This document shows positions 52,348 through 62,755 of a DNA stretch of 64,000 nucleotides, piece by piece. The stretch covers positions 5,456,001 to 5,520,000 of the forward strand of contig NZ_CP089301.1 of assembly GCF_021227995.1 (NCBI RefSeq). Reading direction: 5' to 3'. Source of the stretch: Novosphingobium kaempferiae. GTDB taxonomy: Bacteria > Pseudomonadota > Alphaproteobacteria > Sphingomonadales > Sphingomonadaceae. The stretch's first letter is position 1; each line of letters opens with the position of its first letter. A program made the translations under genes and the position numbers. The notes below the pieces were generated by a model. The model was not told the DNA's origin, did no database searches, and saw only the letters and a program-made list of their open reading frames with translations.

Positions 52348-55300
52348 ATGCCCGTCGAAGCCAAGATCGCCCCGGATTCCGCAGGTCTTCGGTCCGCACC
52401 GATCCAGACCATCGACGGCGGCATACCTGTACCGCCCGGCGGCAGCGTCGCCCTCGACATCGAACCCTCCGCAGTGTCCAACTTCAGCCGTGAAGGCAGC
52501 GACTTGCTCGTCCACCTCAAGTCGGGCGAGGTGGTGCGCATCGCGAACTTCTACCTCGACCCGACGCGCGCCTCTCACCTACTGCTCGTTAACGACGATC
52601 AGCTCATGGCAGTCGACCTCGCGCAGACCGCAAGCGGCGGCTTAGCTGCGTCCAGCTATGTGCCGATGGACGCCATGGCGGGCTTCAGCGGTCCCGCCGG
52701 CACGGTCGCTGCGGGCGTGACGGCGGGGGCGAGCGGTAGCGCTTTGGGAGCGGGCACGCTCATACCACTGGCCGCGATTGGCGGCGGCGGGCTTGTCGTC
52801 GCTGCTGCCTCGGGCAGCAGCGGAGGTGATAATGACAGCAATTCGCCACCGGATACGACAGCGCCGACGATAGCGACCAACCTCGCCGTCAACACCACGG
52901 GCGATCGCCTTACGGGCGGCGCCGAAGCTGGCGCGACGGTACGCGTTGACGCCAATGGCGACGGTGCCTTCGACTATTCCGTTACCGTAGCCGCAGACGG
53001 CACCTTCTCCGTGCCGCTGACGCCGCCCCTGCTGAATGGCGAAACGCTGAGCGTCATTGTGCGCGACACCGCCGGCAACGTCAGCCCCGCGGCCACCGTC
53101 ACTGCGCCTGACACAACGCCGCCCGCTCCGGCATCGCAACTCAGCATCGCACCCGACGGAACCGGCCTGAGCGGCATCGGCGAGCCGGGCGCCACAGTCA
53201 GCGTGGATGTCGATGGAGACGGGAAACCGGACTATTCGGTCAAGATATCACCCGACGGCACCTTTACGATCCTCTTTCCCGCGCCCGTCGACAACGGGCA
53301 GCAGATCGAGGTCACGATCACAGATCCAGCCGGCAACTCCAGCCCCACCGCCACCATTCTGGCTCCCGACCTGACGCCTCCACCGGCAACCGCACCTTCC
53401 GTCGCGCCTTCGAACGGAATGGAATTCTCCGGGACAGCACAAGCAGGTGTCGCTGTCGTGCTTACCGACGCAGCAGGGAACATCCTCGGGCAGGCAGAAA
53501 TCGCAGCCGACGGCACATGGTCCTTTACACCTCAGACACCACTCGCTGACGGCACTCCTGTCATAGTCTTCGCGGTCAACGCCGAGGGTCAGGCCGGTCC
53601 GACATCGACAGTGATCGTGGATGCCTCTGCGCCTCCTGCCCCGGAATTGCTCCCGTCAAACGGCGAAGCTTTGCAGGGAACTGCCGAAGCCGGTGCCACG
53701 ATCATCCTGACCGACGATGAGGGCACGATAATCGGTCAGGCTACAGTCGATGGCGCCGGAAACTGGTCCTTTACTCCCGCCACGCCCCTGCCCGATGGCA
53801 CGATCGTATCCGCCACAGCATACGACGCCGCGGGTAATGCAAGTCCGCAAGCCACAGTCACCATCGATGGCAATGCCCCCGTCGCCCCAACAATTGCCCC
53901 TACAAATGGCATGACCATTTCAGGGACAGCAGAGGCAGGCACCACGGTCTTCCTTTCCGACAGCGGCGGTAACCTGATCGGCCAGACCAGCGCCGATGAA
54001 AACGGCGTCTGGTCATTCAGCCCGACAGCCCCCCTGCCGGACCTCAGCACCGTGATTGCCGTGGCCCGGGATGCAGCAGGCAATGTCAGCGATCAGACCA
54101 GCGCCACCGTGGATGCTTCGGCACCTGCCACGCCAACCATAGCGCCGTCCGACGGTGGCGTCCTGTCGGGGACCGCCGAAGCAGGATCGATCGTGATCCT
54201 GATCGATGGCAACGGGAATGCTATCGGACAAGTCACGGCAAGCCAGAACGGCAATTGGATTTTTGCGCCGCCTTCTCCGTTGCCGGATGGCACCATAGTC
54301 AACGCGACCTCTCAGGATGCAGCCGGGAACCTTAGCGCAACCGCCAGCATCGTAGTCGATGCGGTTGCACCGGACGCCCCTGTAATTCAACCAACCAACG
54401 GCATCGTGATAAGCGGCAGCGCAGAAGCCGGAGCAATCGTCATTCTATCGGACGGCGACGACAACCCGATCGGACAGGCCGTCGCCAACGCAAGCGGGAT
54501 ATGGTCCTTCACGCCCGCTTCGCCACTGACTGATGGCACGGTAATCACCGCGACCGCTCAGGACGCTGCGGGAAATGCCAGCCCCGCCACAACGGCCATT
54601 GTCGATATGGTCGCACCGGCAACGCCGGTCATCAACGCCTCCAGCGGAACAACTTTTTCCGGGTCCGCCGAAGCTGGAACCACCGTGATCCTGACCGACG
54701 CTTCCGGTAATCCGGTCGGTCAGGTGCTCGTCGATGCATCTGGTCAATGGAGTTTTACGCCGGTATCGTCCCTGCCCGACGGAACCACGGTCAGTGTCGT
54801 CGCTCAGGATGCTGCCGGCAACACAAGTCCCGCATCCAGTACTGTCGTGGACGCCATTGCTCCGCCAATACCAACCATCGACCCGAGCAATGGCATGGTC
54901 TTTACCGGGACTGCTGAAGCAGGCTCGCTGATCACGTTGCGTGACCAAAGCGGCGCAATCATCGGTCAGGCCACAACTGACGGTTCTGGGAATTGGAGCT
55001 TCGTTCCAGTCAACCCATTGCCCGACGGATCGGTGGTCCACGTCGTAGCGCAGGACGCAGCAGGAAACACAAGCGCCGATGTATCGACGACGATCGACGC
55101 AACGGCCCCGCTTGCTCCGACGATCGCTGCCACGAACGGCGTCCTCATTACCGGTACAGCGGAAGCAGGGACTTTGGTCACTCTAAGCGATGACCATGGC
55201 GATCTCATTGGACAAACCATCACGGATGGCATGGGCAACTGGAGTTTCTCGCCTGCCACACCTCTGGCGGACGGCTCCATCGTCCAGGCGACAGCGCAGG

Positions 55301-58131
55301 ATGCAGCTGGTAACGTCAGTTCGCCCGTCAGCACTGCAGTCGATGCGACGGCCCCATCCGCTCCCACTATCGATCCCAGCAACGGCACCGAACTCAACGG
55401 CACCGCCGAGGCTGGCTCTCTGCTTCTTCTGACGGACGGGAACGGTAATGTCATCGGACAGGTGACAACCGACGCATTCGGTTTCTGGACTTTCACGCCT
55501 TCCGCGCCACTGGCCGATGGCACGGTGGTCAACGCCACAGCTCAGGACGCGGCAGGAAACATCAGTTCCCCCGCCACCACGACCGTTGATTCATCACCCC
55601 CGATCGCGCCGACTATCGACCCCACCAATGGCTGGGAAGTGACGGGCACAGGTGAACCTGGTGCCACCGTGGTCCTCATGGATGGCACCGGAAACACGCT
55701 GGCATCGTTCTCGTTAGCCGAATCCGGTTCAGGGCGCATCGCGGTCTACTCCGTGAACGCGACTGCTCCAGACCTCGGTCCGCCCATCGGTGAAGTGTCG
55801 GTGGATACCAACGGAAACTGGGTATTCATCCCGCTGCTGCCGCTTCCCGATGGAACAGTCGTGATCGCCATTTCTATTGATGCTGCCGGCAATGTTGGCG
55901 GTCCCGTGAGCACAGTCGTTGATGGTGTACCGCCGTCCATCCCGACCATCGACCCTACTTCCGGGCTACTCCTGGAAGGCACAGCCGACGCTGGCGTCCT
56001 CCTGCGGCTGACCGATGAATTCGGCAACATGATCGGTCAGACTGTCGCGAATGGTGAAGGAAACTGGAGTTTCACTCCCTCCGTCCTTCTGCCCAATGGC
56101 ACCACGGTCAATGTCGTAGCAATCGACGAAGTCGGCAACGAGAGCCTCCCTGCGACCACGCTCGTCGATTCCATCGCTCCGGCAACGCCGGTGATAGGTG
56201 CCAGCGACGGGACCGTAATCTTCGGCACTGCTGAAGCAGGCTCGTTGGTGACGTTGACCGACAGCCTCGGCCTGGTGATCGGCCAGACCATCACAAACCC
56301 GGATGGCACGTGGACGTTTACGCCTGTCTTGCCCTTACCCAACGCGACCATAATCAACGCCGTGGCGCAGGACGAGGCGGGCAATACGAGCCTGACTGCC
56401 AGCACCGCCATAGACAGCCTGCCACCCACCAGTCCCTTTCTAACTCTATTGGCAAACGGGGAACTGCTCATCGGCACTGCCGAACCCAATAGCCAGGTCC
56501 GCATAATCATCGACGGTGATACGGCAAACGCAATCACCGTTACCGTCGATGGAAGCGGCGGCTTCAATCTGCCTCTCACTGCTCCTCTGATCGCGGGGCA
56601 AACGGTCGAGGCGATAGCGATCGATGCCGCCGGAAACCAAAGTGCGCCCGCACTCCTCATCGCCCCCGATTACGCTCCGCCCGCTTTCACAGTCGTGGAA
56701 GTGGCCGACGGCTGGCTAAATGCGGATGAAGCGGCAAACGGCATCGAGGTCGAGATATCCCTCCGTCCGACCATGCAAGTTGGCCAAATAGTCACCGTAA
56801 CGCTCAATGGCCAAGGCGGCTATCAGGTTCAAGTCTCGCATGAACTGACTTCGGCAGATGTGACTGCGGGTATCGTATTGCTGAATATCTCGCCCGCCGG
56901 CGGCATTGCATCCCTGCCCCAAGGTCCTGCTAACATAACCACATCTATCGACGGCGGCGCATCCTCGGCACCCGACAGTTTCGATATCGACACCATACCC
57001 CCATCCACTCCGGTTCTGTCACTGCTGGCAAGCATTTTGGACATATCCGCCGATCCGGGGACACAATTGACAATATCCGTCGATATCGGCGGAACAGTTG
57101 CCAGTACCGTGGTCGTCGTGGATGGGGCCGGGCTAGCTTCTCTCAATCTGCTGACCGGCCTCGATATCCAACTGGACTGGGCACAACTCCTCGGTGCTCA
57201 GGTTACCGTATCCGGCCAGGATGAGGCAGGCAATGTGAGCGATGTCGCTTCATTGGCGGTGGCGCCCAATATCGAACCACCTGTGGCGATTGGCAATTTC
57301 GGGTTGGCAGTCAGCCTGAATCCCTTCAGTCCGCAATTCGGAGTGACCGGAACGACCGAGCCGGATTCAATCGTCGTTATCCGTGTAGTTACTCCGGCGC
57401 TCAATGTCGAACTTCTGCCGATAATCGCCGATAATTCAGGCCATTTCACGCTGAACCTGCTCAGCCCCGCAATCCTGTCGCAGCTTGGCCTCAACATAAC
57501 CGACATCCTCAACCTGGGATCACAGATTTCGCTCGGCTTCGTCGCGACGGATCCGCAAGGACACGAAAGTGCCTTCTACGGTCTGGCGCTGAGCCCGGCG
57601 GGGTTGTCGCTCAACATCGGCCAGATAGATGTGAACGGAACTCTCGCCGATGACATAATGTCAGGCTCCACCGGTGCCGAGCATATCAACGGCAATAGTG
57701 GCAACGACCTGATCCTCAACGTAGCGACCGGCGATCATGTGCTGGCGGGGCCGGGCAACGACACCATCGAGATAACGGCTGCCAATTTCTCGATCATCGA
57801 TGGGGGCTCAGGTTTCGATACTCTGTGGCTCGCCAATGGGATGGATCTCGATTACGGCCCCGGTGCCGGCACACTTGCCAACATCGAACGGATCGATCTC
57901 GGTTCCGGAGACAACGGCAGCACACTCACTCTCACAGCGAGCGAGATCGATGCCATTACCGATGCGGGTAATACCCTGCAGGTGACAGGCGAAGGAAACG
58001 ACGTTCTTCGCATCGTCGGCGCCATAGATACAGGTACAACGGAGACGCATGACGGCCTTGTCTTCGACGTCTACACGTTCGGTGCGACGACCGTCCTGGT
58101 AGAGGACAATACAGTTCAGGTCGTCGTGTGA
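52348..58131 (+). CDS. BapA-like giant adhesin, type I secreted
   Basis: 1,927 aa, ATG 52348 with GGGAGG in front. Residues 1-110 match the BapA prefix domain (GGSVALDIEPSAVSNFSREG, DLLVHLKSGEVVRIANFYLD, LLLVNDDQLMAVDLA), then a Gly-rich spacer. About 15 consecutive 80-90-residue Ig-like repeats follow, each with GTAEAG-x-V-x-L-x-D and GNWSF-x-P, PLADGT, AQDAAGN, then three diverged ones. The C-terminus has RTX-like nonapeptides (GNSGNDLIL, GPGNDTIEI) and a T1SS target. A biofilm adhesin with its exporter encoded downstream. Confidence 0.93.
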   Translation: MPVEAKIAPDSAGLRSAPIQTIDGGIPVPPGGSVALDIEPSAVSNFSREGSDLLVHLKSGEVVRIANFYLDPTRASHLLLVNDDQLMAVDLAQTASGGLAASSYVPMDAMAGFSGPAGTVAAGVTAGASGSALGAGTLIPLAAIGGGGLVVAAASGSSGGDNDSNSPPDTTAPTIATNLAVNTTGDRLTGGAEAGATVRVDANGDGAFDYSVTVAADGTFSVPLTPPLLNGETLSVIVRDTAGNVSPAATVTAPDTTPPAPASQLSIAPDGTGLSGIGEPGATVSVDVDGDGKPDYSVKISPDGTFTILFPAPVDNGQQIEVTITDPAGNSSPTATILAPDLTPPPATAPSVAPSNGMEFSGTAQAGVAVVLTDAAGNILGQAEIAADGTWSFTPQTPLADGTPVIVFAVNAEGQAGPTSTVIVDASAPPAPELLPSNGEALQGTAEAGATIILTDDEGTIIGQATVDGAGNWSFTPATPLPDGTIVSATAYDAAGNASPQATVTIDGNAPVAPTIAPTNGMTISGTAEAGTTVFLSDSGGNLIGQTSADENGVWSFSPTAPLPDLSTVIAVARDAAGNVSDQTSATVDASAPATPTIAPSDGGVLSGTAEAGSIVILIDGNGNAIGQVTASQNGNWIFAPPSPLPDGTIVNATSQDAAGNLSATASIVVDAVAPDAPVIQPTNGIVISGSAEAGAIVILSDGDDNPIGQAVANASGIWSFTPASPLTDGTVITATAQDAAGNASPATTAIVDMVAPATPVINASSGTTFSGSAEAGTTVILTDASGNPVGQVLVDASGQWSFTPVSSLPDGTTVSVVAQDAAGNTSPASSTVVDAIAPPIPTIDPSNGMVFTGTAEAGSLITLRDQSGAIIGQATTDGSGNWSFVPVNPLPDGSVVHVVAQDAAGNTSADVSTTIDATAPLAPTIAATNGVLITGTAEAGTLVTLSDDHGDLIGQTITDGMGNWSFSPATPLADGSIVQATAQDAAGNVSSPVSTAVDATAPSAPTIDPSNGTELNGTAEAGSLLLLTDGNGNVIGQVTTDAFGFWTFTPSAPLADGTVVNATAQDAAGNISSPATTTVDSSPPIAPTIDPTNGWEVTGTGEPGATVVLMDGTGNTLASFSLAESGSGRIAVYSVNATAPDLGPPIGEVSVDTNGNWVFIPLLPLPDGTVVIAISIDAAGNVGGPVSTVVDGVPPSIPTIDPTSGLLLEGTADAGVLLRLTDEFGNMIGQTVANGEGNWSFTPSVLLPNGTTVNVVAIDEVGNESLPATTLVDSIAPATPVIGASDGTVIFGTAEAGSLVTLTDSLGLVIGQTITNPDGTWTFTPVLPLPNATIINAVAQDEAGNTSLTASTAIDSLPPTSPFLTLLANGELLIGTAEPNSQVRIIIDGDTANAITVTVDGSGGFNLPLTAPLIAGQTVEAIAIDAAGNQSAPALLIAPDYAPPAFTVVEVADGWLNADEAANGIEVEISLRPTMQVGQIVTVTLNGQGGYQVQVSHELTSADVTAGIVLLNISPAGGIASLPQGPANITTSIDGGASSAPDSFDIDTIPPSTPVLSLLASILDISADPGTQLTISVDIGGTVASTVVVVDGAGLASLNLLTGLDIQLDWAQLLGAQVTVSGQDEAGNVSDVASLAVAPNIEPPVAIGNFGLAVSLNPFSPQFGVTGTTEPDSIVVIRVVTPALNVELLPIIADNSGHFTLNLLSPAILSQLGLNITDILNLGSQISLGFVATDPQGHESAFYGLALSPAGLSLNIGQIDVNGTLADDIMSGSTGAEHINGNSGNDLILNVATGDHVLAGPGNDTIEITAANFSIIDGGSGFDTLWLANGMDLDYGPGAGTLANIERIDLGSGDNGSTLTLTASEIDAITDAGNTLQVTGEGNDVLRIVGAIDTGTTETHDGLVFDVYTFGATTVLVEDNTVQVVV

Positions 58132-59402
58132 GCATATCATGCGCAATCCGCAGAACCGCATGGGATTTCTCGCCGATAACTCTCGCGATCATGTTGCTGC
58201 TTACGCCTGCCTTCACGCGGGCGATGACGATCGAGGAAGCGGTGGCGACCGCCATCCTGAACCACCCGTCCATGGCCGCAGCGGCATCGGAAGCGAAGGC
58301 GGCCCATGTCGATGTCGATGTCGCGAAAGCAGGTTACCTGCCATCACTTTCCGCGTCAGGAGGCCCTCGGGACGTTACCCCCGACGAGTGGGCGTATGAA
58401 GTGACCGCCGCACAGATGATCTATGACTGGGGGCAGACGCGAAGCAAGGTGCGAGGCGCCCGCGCGACCGAAAGGCAACGCCAGGAAGAATGGCTGATCG
58501 CACGCGACGAGGCTGCACTCGACGTTATCGAGACTTATCTCGATGTCCTGTTGTATCGACGCCAATGCGAAGTCGATCAAACACAGATTGGCACCCTCGA
58601 AGATCTGGACCGGATGACACGCCTGCGGACCGACAGCGGATACGCAGATCGTAGCGAACCCGACCGCACGGCGCTCGAACTGGCGCGTGCCAGACAGCGT
58701 CTGGCCAGCGATCAGGGAATGGTTCTGGATTCTGTCGCGCAGTTCGATACGCTTGTCGGTGCGCCCGCCGAAGCATTGGTCGAGCCTGCACCTGCTCCCA
58801 TGCTCGGCCAAATCGATAAGACAAACTTCGAAACTCTCATTGAGGCCGCCCCGCTTTACCGCAAAGCGGTCGAAGCCACGAACCATGCACGAGCGCAATA
58901 CGACGAAGCGCGTTCTTCTATTCTGCCTCGCGTCAATGTCGAGGCAACTGCACTCAGCCGGGAAATTGGCGGACGTATGCAGAGCGACGGCATTCTTGCC
59001 CTACGCCTCAGGGTCAATCCCATGCAGGGGCTCTCCGCCTTCGATAGAACCGAAGGCGCTCGCCAACGCATCGCGGCTGCGCAGTGGAATGAAGCTGCCG
59101 CTCGCCGCGACATCGAACGTAAATTGCGCAATCTGACCACCAACGGTGCAGCACTCGTCGAGCAGGCACGGGCGCTGGAACGTCAGGTCGTCGATGCCGC
59201 GCAGTTGAGTCAGGTCTACCGCGAGCAATTCGAGGTCGGCAGGCGGGATATCGTCGATCTCGTGACGATCCAACGCGAGCATTTCGACGCACGGCGGTCC
59301 CTGAACGATGTCCGGCTCCAATTGATACGCATCCAGTATCGCCTGGCGGCCCAATTAGGTTGCTTGGCCGATCTGGTCGAACTTCCGACGGAGATGGAAT
59401 GA
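58128..59402 (+). CDS. TolC-family outer-membrane protein of a type I secretion system
   Basis: 424 aa from the GTG at 58128 overlapping the adhesin stop. Signal peptide (SPITLAIMLLLTPAFTRA), then the TolC repeat: MTIEEAVATAILNHPSMAAA, VTAAQMIYDWGQTRSKV, ILPRVNVEATALSREIGG, and REQFEVGRRDIVDLVTIQREHFDARRSL. Forms the outer-membrane channel for the adhesin. LapE/AggA type. Next gene starts in its stop codon. Confidence 0.93.
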   Translation: MSISCAIRRTAWDFSPITLAIMLLLTPAFTRAMTIEEAVATAILNHPSMAAAASEAKAAHVDVDVAKAGYLPSLSASGGPRDVTPDEWAYEVTAAQMIYDWGQTRSKVRGARATERQRQEEWLIARDEAALDVIETYLDVLLYRRQCEVDQTQIGTLEDLDRMTRLRTDSGYADRSEPDRTALELARARQRLASDQGMVLDSVAQFDTLVGAPAEALVEPAPAPMLGQIDKTNFETLIEAAPLYRKAVEATNHARAQYDEARSSILPRVNVEATALSREIGGRMQSDGILALRLRVNPMQGLSAFDRTEGARQRIAAAQWNEAAARRDIERKLRNLTTNGAALVEQARALERQVVDAAQLSQVYREQFEVGRRDIVDLVTIQREHFDARRSLNDVRLQLIRIQYRLAAQLGCLADLVELPTEME

Positions 59403-61561
59403 CCGAAGCGGCATCCACGAAACGCAGTCCATCGATGCCAGGCCGAGACCCGCTACGAGAGGGCCTCGTTCTCCTTGCAGGGATGCTGGGGCGCCACACG
59501 AGCGCTGGCGAGCTCGCCGATGGACTGCCGTTGGATAACGGAAGACTGCATCTGTCCATGGTCCCGCAGGCAATGCGGAGGCTGGACATTACCGCACGGG
59601 TTCGGGATTCCAGCCTCCCCATTCCCGGCTATCTGCTCCCGTCATTATTGATCTTCAAGGATGGCGAAAGCGCGGTCCTTTCCTCCATCGAAGCAGACTA
59701 TGCGATCTTGCGCCTGCCAAGCGCTGACGGAGGCGTGCAACGAATGCCGGTTGCCGATCTGGCTGGACTGCACAGCGGCACGACAATCTTTGCCAAGGCG
59801 CAGTTTCGTAACGACCATAGCATTCATGGCCCGATTGCCAGAAACGGGCGGCATTGGTTCTTCGGCGCCCTTCGAAGTTATCGCAGAAGCTATCTTGAAG
59901 TCGCGTTGGGCGCGATGATGGCAAACCTGCTTGCTATCGCAACGGCCATTTTCGCCATGCAAGTCTATGATCGCGTCGTACCGAACGCAGCGTTTGATAC
60001 CCTGTGGATTCTCGCAAGCGGAGTGGTCCTCGCCATAGTGTTCGAAGCCCTGCTCCGACATATGCGGGGGCACTTGCTGAACACGATGGGCAAGAGCCTT
60101 GATCTCACGCTATCGACCCAGCTTTTTGCACGGCTCCTCCAGACGCGACTTTCAGCACGCCCCGCAGCTCTCGGATCGTTCACCAGCCAAATCCGTGAGT
60201 TCGAGGGCGTGCGCGAGTTTTTCACATCCTCCAGCGCCGCCATAGCCAGCGACCTGCCCTTTACGCTGATCTTCCTTGGAATCATCGCCTTGATTGGTGG
60301 ATGGGTGGTCATAGTGCCCGTTGCCGCAATCGTACTCATGATACTGCCAAGTCTGCTGATGCAGCGCAGCTTGGCCAGGCTGTCGCGCCAGAGCCTGCGC
60401 GAAGGAGCGATCAAGAACAGCATCTTGATCGAAGCCGTCGAAAACCTCGAAGCTATCAAGTCAGGACGCGGCGAGGGGCGCGCGATGATGATATGGCGAG
60501 CCCTCACCGCCCAACTTGCCGAAACCGCACGCCATAGTCATTCGCTGTCGAGCGCGCTGACATACGGCGCAGCGATGGTGCAACAACTTTGCTACGTCGG
60601 AGTCGTCATATTTGGCGTATTTCTGATCAGCAATGGAGACATGACTGTCGGCGCGTTGGTCGCCTGTTCACTACTCGCTGCGCGGGCTATTGCGCCCATG
60701 GCCCAAGCTGCGGCGATCCTCACACGCTGGCAGCATACGCGCATCGCTTTGGAGGGGCTGGACCAACTCATGGCGGCTCCCGTCGAACGTCCGGAAGCCC
60801 GTATTTTCGCAAGAGTTGAGAAGTTACGCGGAAACTTCACGATAAGCGGTCTCACCGCTCGATACGACGACGGGCCCCCGGTCGTGGATGTCAGGAAACT
60901 GACAATCGATGCCGGCGAGAAATTGGCAATCCTCGGTGGCAACGGCGCGGGCAAGTCAACACTGCTGAGGATTCTGTCCGGCTTTGGCGATGCCAGTTCT
61001 GGCACTATAATGCTTGACGGGATCAACCTCTCCCAGATCGATCCGGCTGACCGCCGCGCTGCGATAGGTTTTCTACCGCAGGATGTCGCCTTGATGCACG
61101 GCTCCTTGCGGGAGAATTTAAATCTCGAGGGTCAGGCAATATCGGATGCTGACATGTATGCCGTACTGGACGACGTCGGATTGGGCCGTTTCGTTCGCGC
61201 CAACCCCCTCGGTCTCGATATGCAGCTTTCGGGAAGCCGCAGCCTGTCAGGAGGGCAGCGCCAAGCGGTAGGACTTGCAAGAGTGGTGCTTCAAGATCCA
61301 CAGATCGTGCTGCTCGACGAACCAACCGCCTTTTTCGATCAAGCTGCAGAAGAACAATTCATAGCCCGCATGAAAAGCTGGCTGGGTAACCGAACGCTGA
61401 TCCTGATCACGCACAAGCGCTCCATGCTCGCTCTGGTCCAGCGCATCGTAGTGATGCGAGACGGCACTGTGGCGATGGATGGCCCCTCGGATGGCATCCT
61501 CTCCAACACCCAGCATAGCGCGCCGATGCGGGTCAAAGCCGAGGCTGCTCATGCAGACTGA
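59399..61561 (+). CDS. Type I secretion ABC transporter (LapB type)
   Basis: 720 aa, ATG 59399 (ATGA overlap). Residues 1-145: degenerate C39-like domain; the usual protease Cys motif is absent. Membrane domain about 165-440 (MANLLAIATAIFAMQVYDRVVPN is the hallmark opening). Nucleotide domain: Walker A LGGNGAGKSTLLRIL, signature SLSGGQRQAVGLARVV, Walker B IVLLDEPTAFFD, and LITHKRS. Energises export of the adhesin. Confidence 0.94.
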   Translation: MTEAASTKRSPSMPGRDPLREGLVLLAGMLGRHTSAGELADGLPLDNGRLHLSMVPQAMRRLDITARVRDSSLPIPGYLLPSLLIFKDGESAVLSSIEADYAILRLPSADGGVQRMPVADLAGLHSGTTIFAKAQFRNDHSIHGPIARNGRHWFFGALRSYRRSYLEVALGAMMANLLAIATAIFAMQVYDRVVPNAAFDTLWILASGVVLAIVFEALLRHMRGHLLNTMGKSLDLTLSTQLFARLLQTRLSARPAALGSFTSQIREFEGVREFFTSSSAAIASDLPFTLIFLGIIALIGGWVVIVPVAAIVLMILPSLLMQRSLARLSRQSLREGAIKNSILIEAVENLEAIKSGRGEGRAMMIWRALTAQLAETARHSHSLSSALTYGAAMVQQLCYVGVVIFGVFLISNGDMTVGALVACSLLAARAIAPMAQAAAILTRWQHTRIALEGLDQLMAAPVERPEARIFARVEKLRGNFTISGLTARYDDGPPVVDVRKLTIDAGEKLAILGGNGAGKSTLLRILSGFGDASSGTIMLDGINLSQIDPADRRAAIGFLPQDVALMHGSLRENLNLEGQAISDADMYAVLDDVGLGRFVRANPLGLDMQLSGSRSLSGGQRQAVGLARVVLQDPQIVLLDEPTAFFDQAAEEQFIARMKSWLGNRTLILITHKRSMLALVQRIVVMRDGTVAMDGPSDGILSNTQHSAPMRVKAEAAHAD

Positions 61562-62741
61562 TGGCATCGTTGCTGAAAACCTGCGCCGCGAACTGAGCGA
61601 TCCGCTTGGAACCGGAACACGCCCTCTGTATCGTCCTCTATTCTGGGCATCGTTGGCCTGCATAATCGTCGCCGTAGGATGGGCTGCGCTTGCCCGTCTT
61701 GACGAAGTGACACGCGGCGAGGGCCGCGTAGTTCCGATCAGTCGTATGCAGAAGATTCAGAGTCTCGAAGGCGGCATATTGGGGGAAATGCTTGTCCACG
61801 AAGGCGACATGGTCGAGCAAGGGCAGTCGCTGCTGCGCCTCGATCCGACGCATTTTCGGACGTCGTTCGAGGAAACCTCCAACCAGTCCGATGTTCTGAA
61901 AGCGGCCATTGCTCGCCTGCATGCCGAAGTCCTCGGCAAGCAAACCATTACCTTTCCTTCCGGGCTACCGCTCAACGGCGCTTTGGCCCGGTCGGAGCGC
62001 GAACTGTTCCTGTCGCGACGCAGCAAGTTGGAGGAAGGTCGGAGCACATTGCAGCAGCAGATTCGCATCGCTCAGGGCCAACTTGCGATCGTGCAGCCGC
62101 TCACCGCACGCAAGGTCGTCAGCGAGATGGAAGCGCTCAAGCTGCGACAGGATATCGCGACGTTCACCGGCAAGCTGGTAGAACTTGAGAACACCTACGC
62201 GCAGGAAGCCTATACCGAGCTGGCCAACAAGCAGGCAGAGCTGAGCGCGCTCAATCCCATCATGCAGCAGCGTGGCGATCAGTTGCGACGCACGGAAATC
62301 CGTTCACCGGTCCGCGGGCGGGTCAATACGGTGCTGGTCAATACTCGCGGTGGCGTGGTGCAGCCTGGCGAGCCGATCATGGAAATCACGCCCATGGACG
62401 ACCGCCTGCTCATCGAAGCGAAAGTGCGGCCGCGTGACGTGGCGTTTCTCGTTCCGGGAATGGCAGCCAAGGTCAAGATAACGGCCTACGACTACACGAT
62501 TTATGGCGACCTCAAGGGCAGGGTCGAGAGGATCAGCGCCGATACGATCGAGGAAGAGACGGTGCATGGCAAGGAGGCCTACTATCAGGTTCTTGTCAGG
62601 ACCGACGGCGCGCATCTTGTCCGGGACGGAAAGCCTCTGCCGATCATTCCCGGCATGGTTGCCGAGGTCGATATCCTGACGGGAAAGCGCAGCGTTTTGA
62701 ACTACTTGCTGCGCCCTCTACTCAAGGCGCGGTTGCACTGA
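61551..62741 (+). CDS. HlyD-family membrane fusion protein
   Basis: 396 aa from ATG 61551, overlapping the ABC gene by 11 bp. One membrane segment at about 27-47 (PLFWASLACIIVAVGWAALA), then VTRGEGRVVPISRMQKIQSLEGGILGEMLVHEGDMVEQGQSLLRLDPT (lipoyl-like), a coiled-coil hairpin and RTEIRSPVRGRVNTVLVNTRGGVVQPGEPIMEITP. The EGGI-x-GEM variant is typical of LapC-type adaptors. Bridges the ABC transporter and the TolC-like channel. Confidence 0.94.
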   Translation: MQTDGIVAENLRRELSDPLGTGTRPLYRPLFWASLACIIVAVGWAALARLDEVTRGEGRVVPISRMQKIQSLEGGILGEMLVHEGDMVEQGQSLLRLDPTHFRTSFEETSNQSDVLKAAIARLHAEVLGKQTITFPSGLPLNGALARSERELFLSRRSKLEEGRSTLQQQIRIAQGQLAIVQPLTARKVVSEMEALKLRQDIATFTGKLVELENTYAQEAYTELANKQAELSALNPIMQQRGDQLRRTEIRSPVRGRVNTVLVNTRGGVVQPGEPIMEITPMDDRLLIEAKVRPRDVAFLVPGMAAKVKITAYDYTIYGDLKGRVERISADTIEEETVHGKEAYYQVLVRTDGAHLVRDGKPLPIIPGMVAEVDILTGKRSVLNYLLRPLLKARLH

Positions 62742-62755
62742 ACGGCTGCGTCAGG

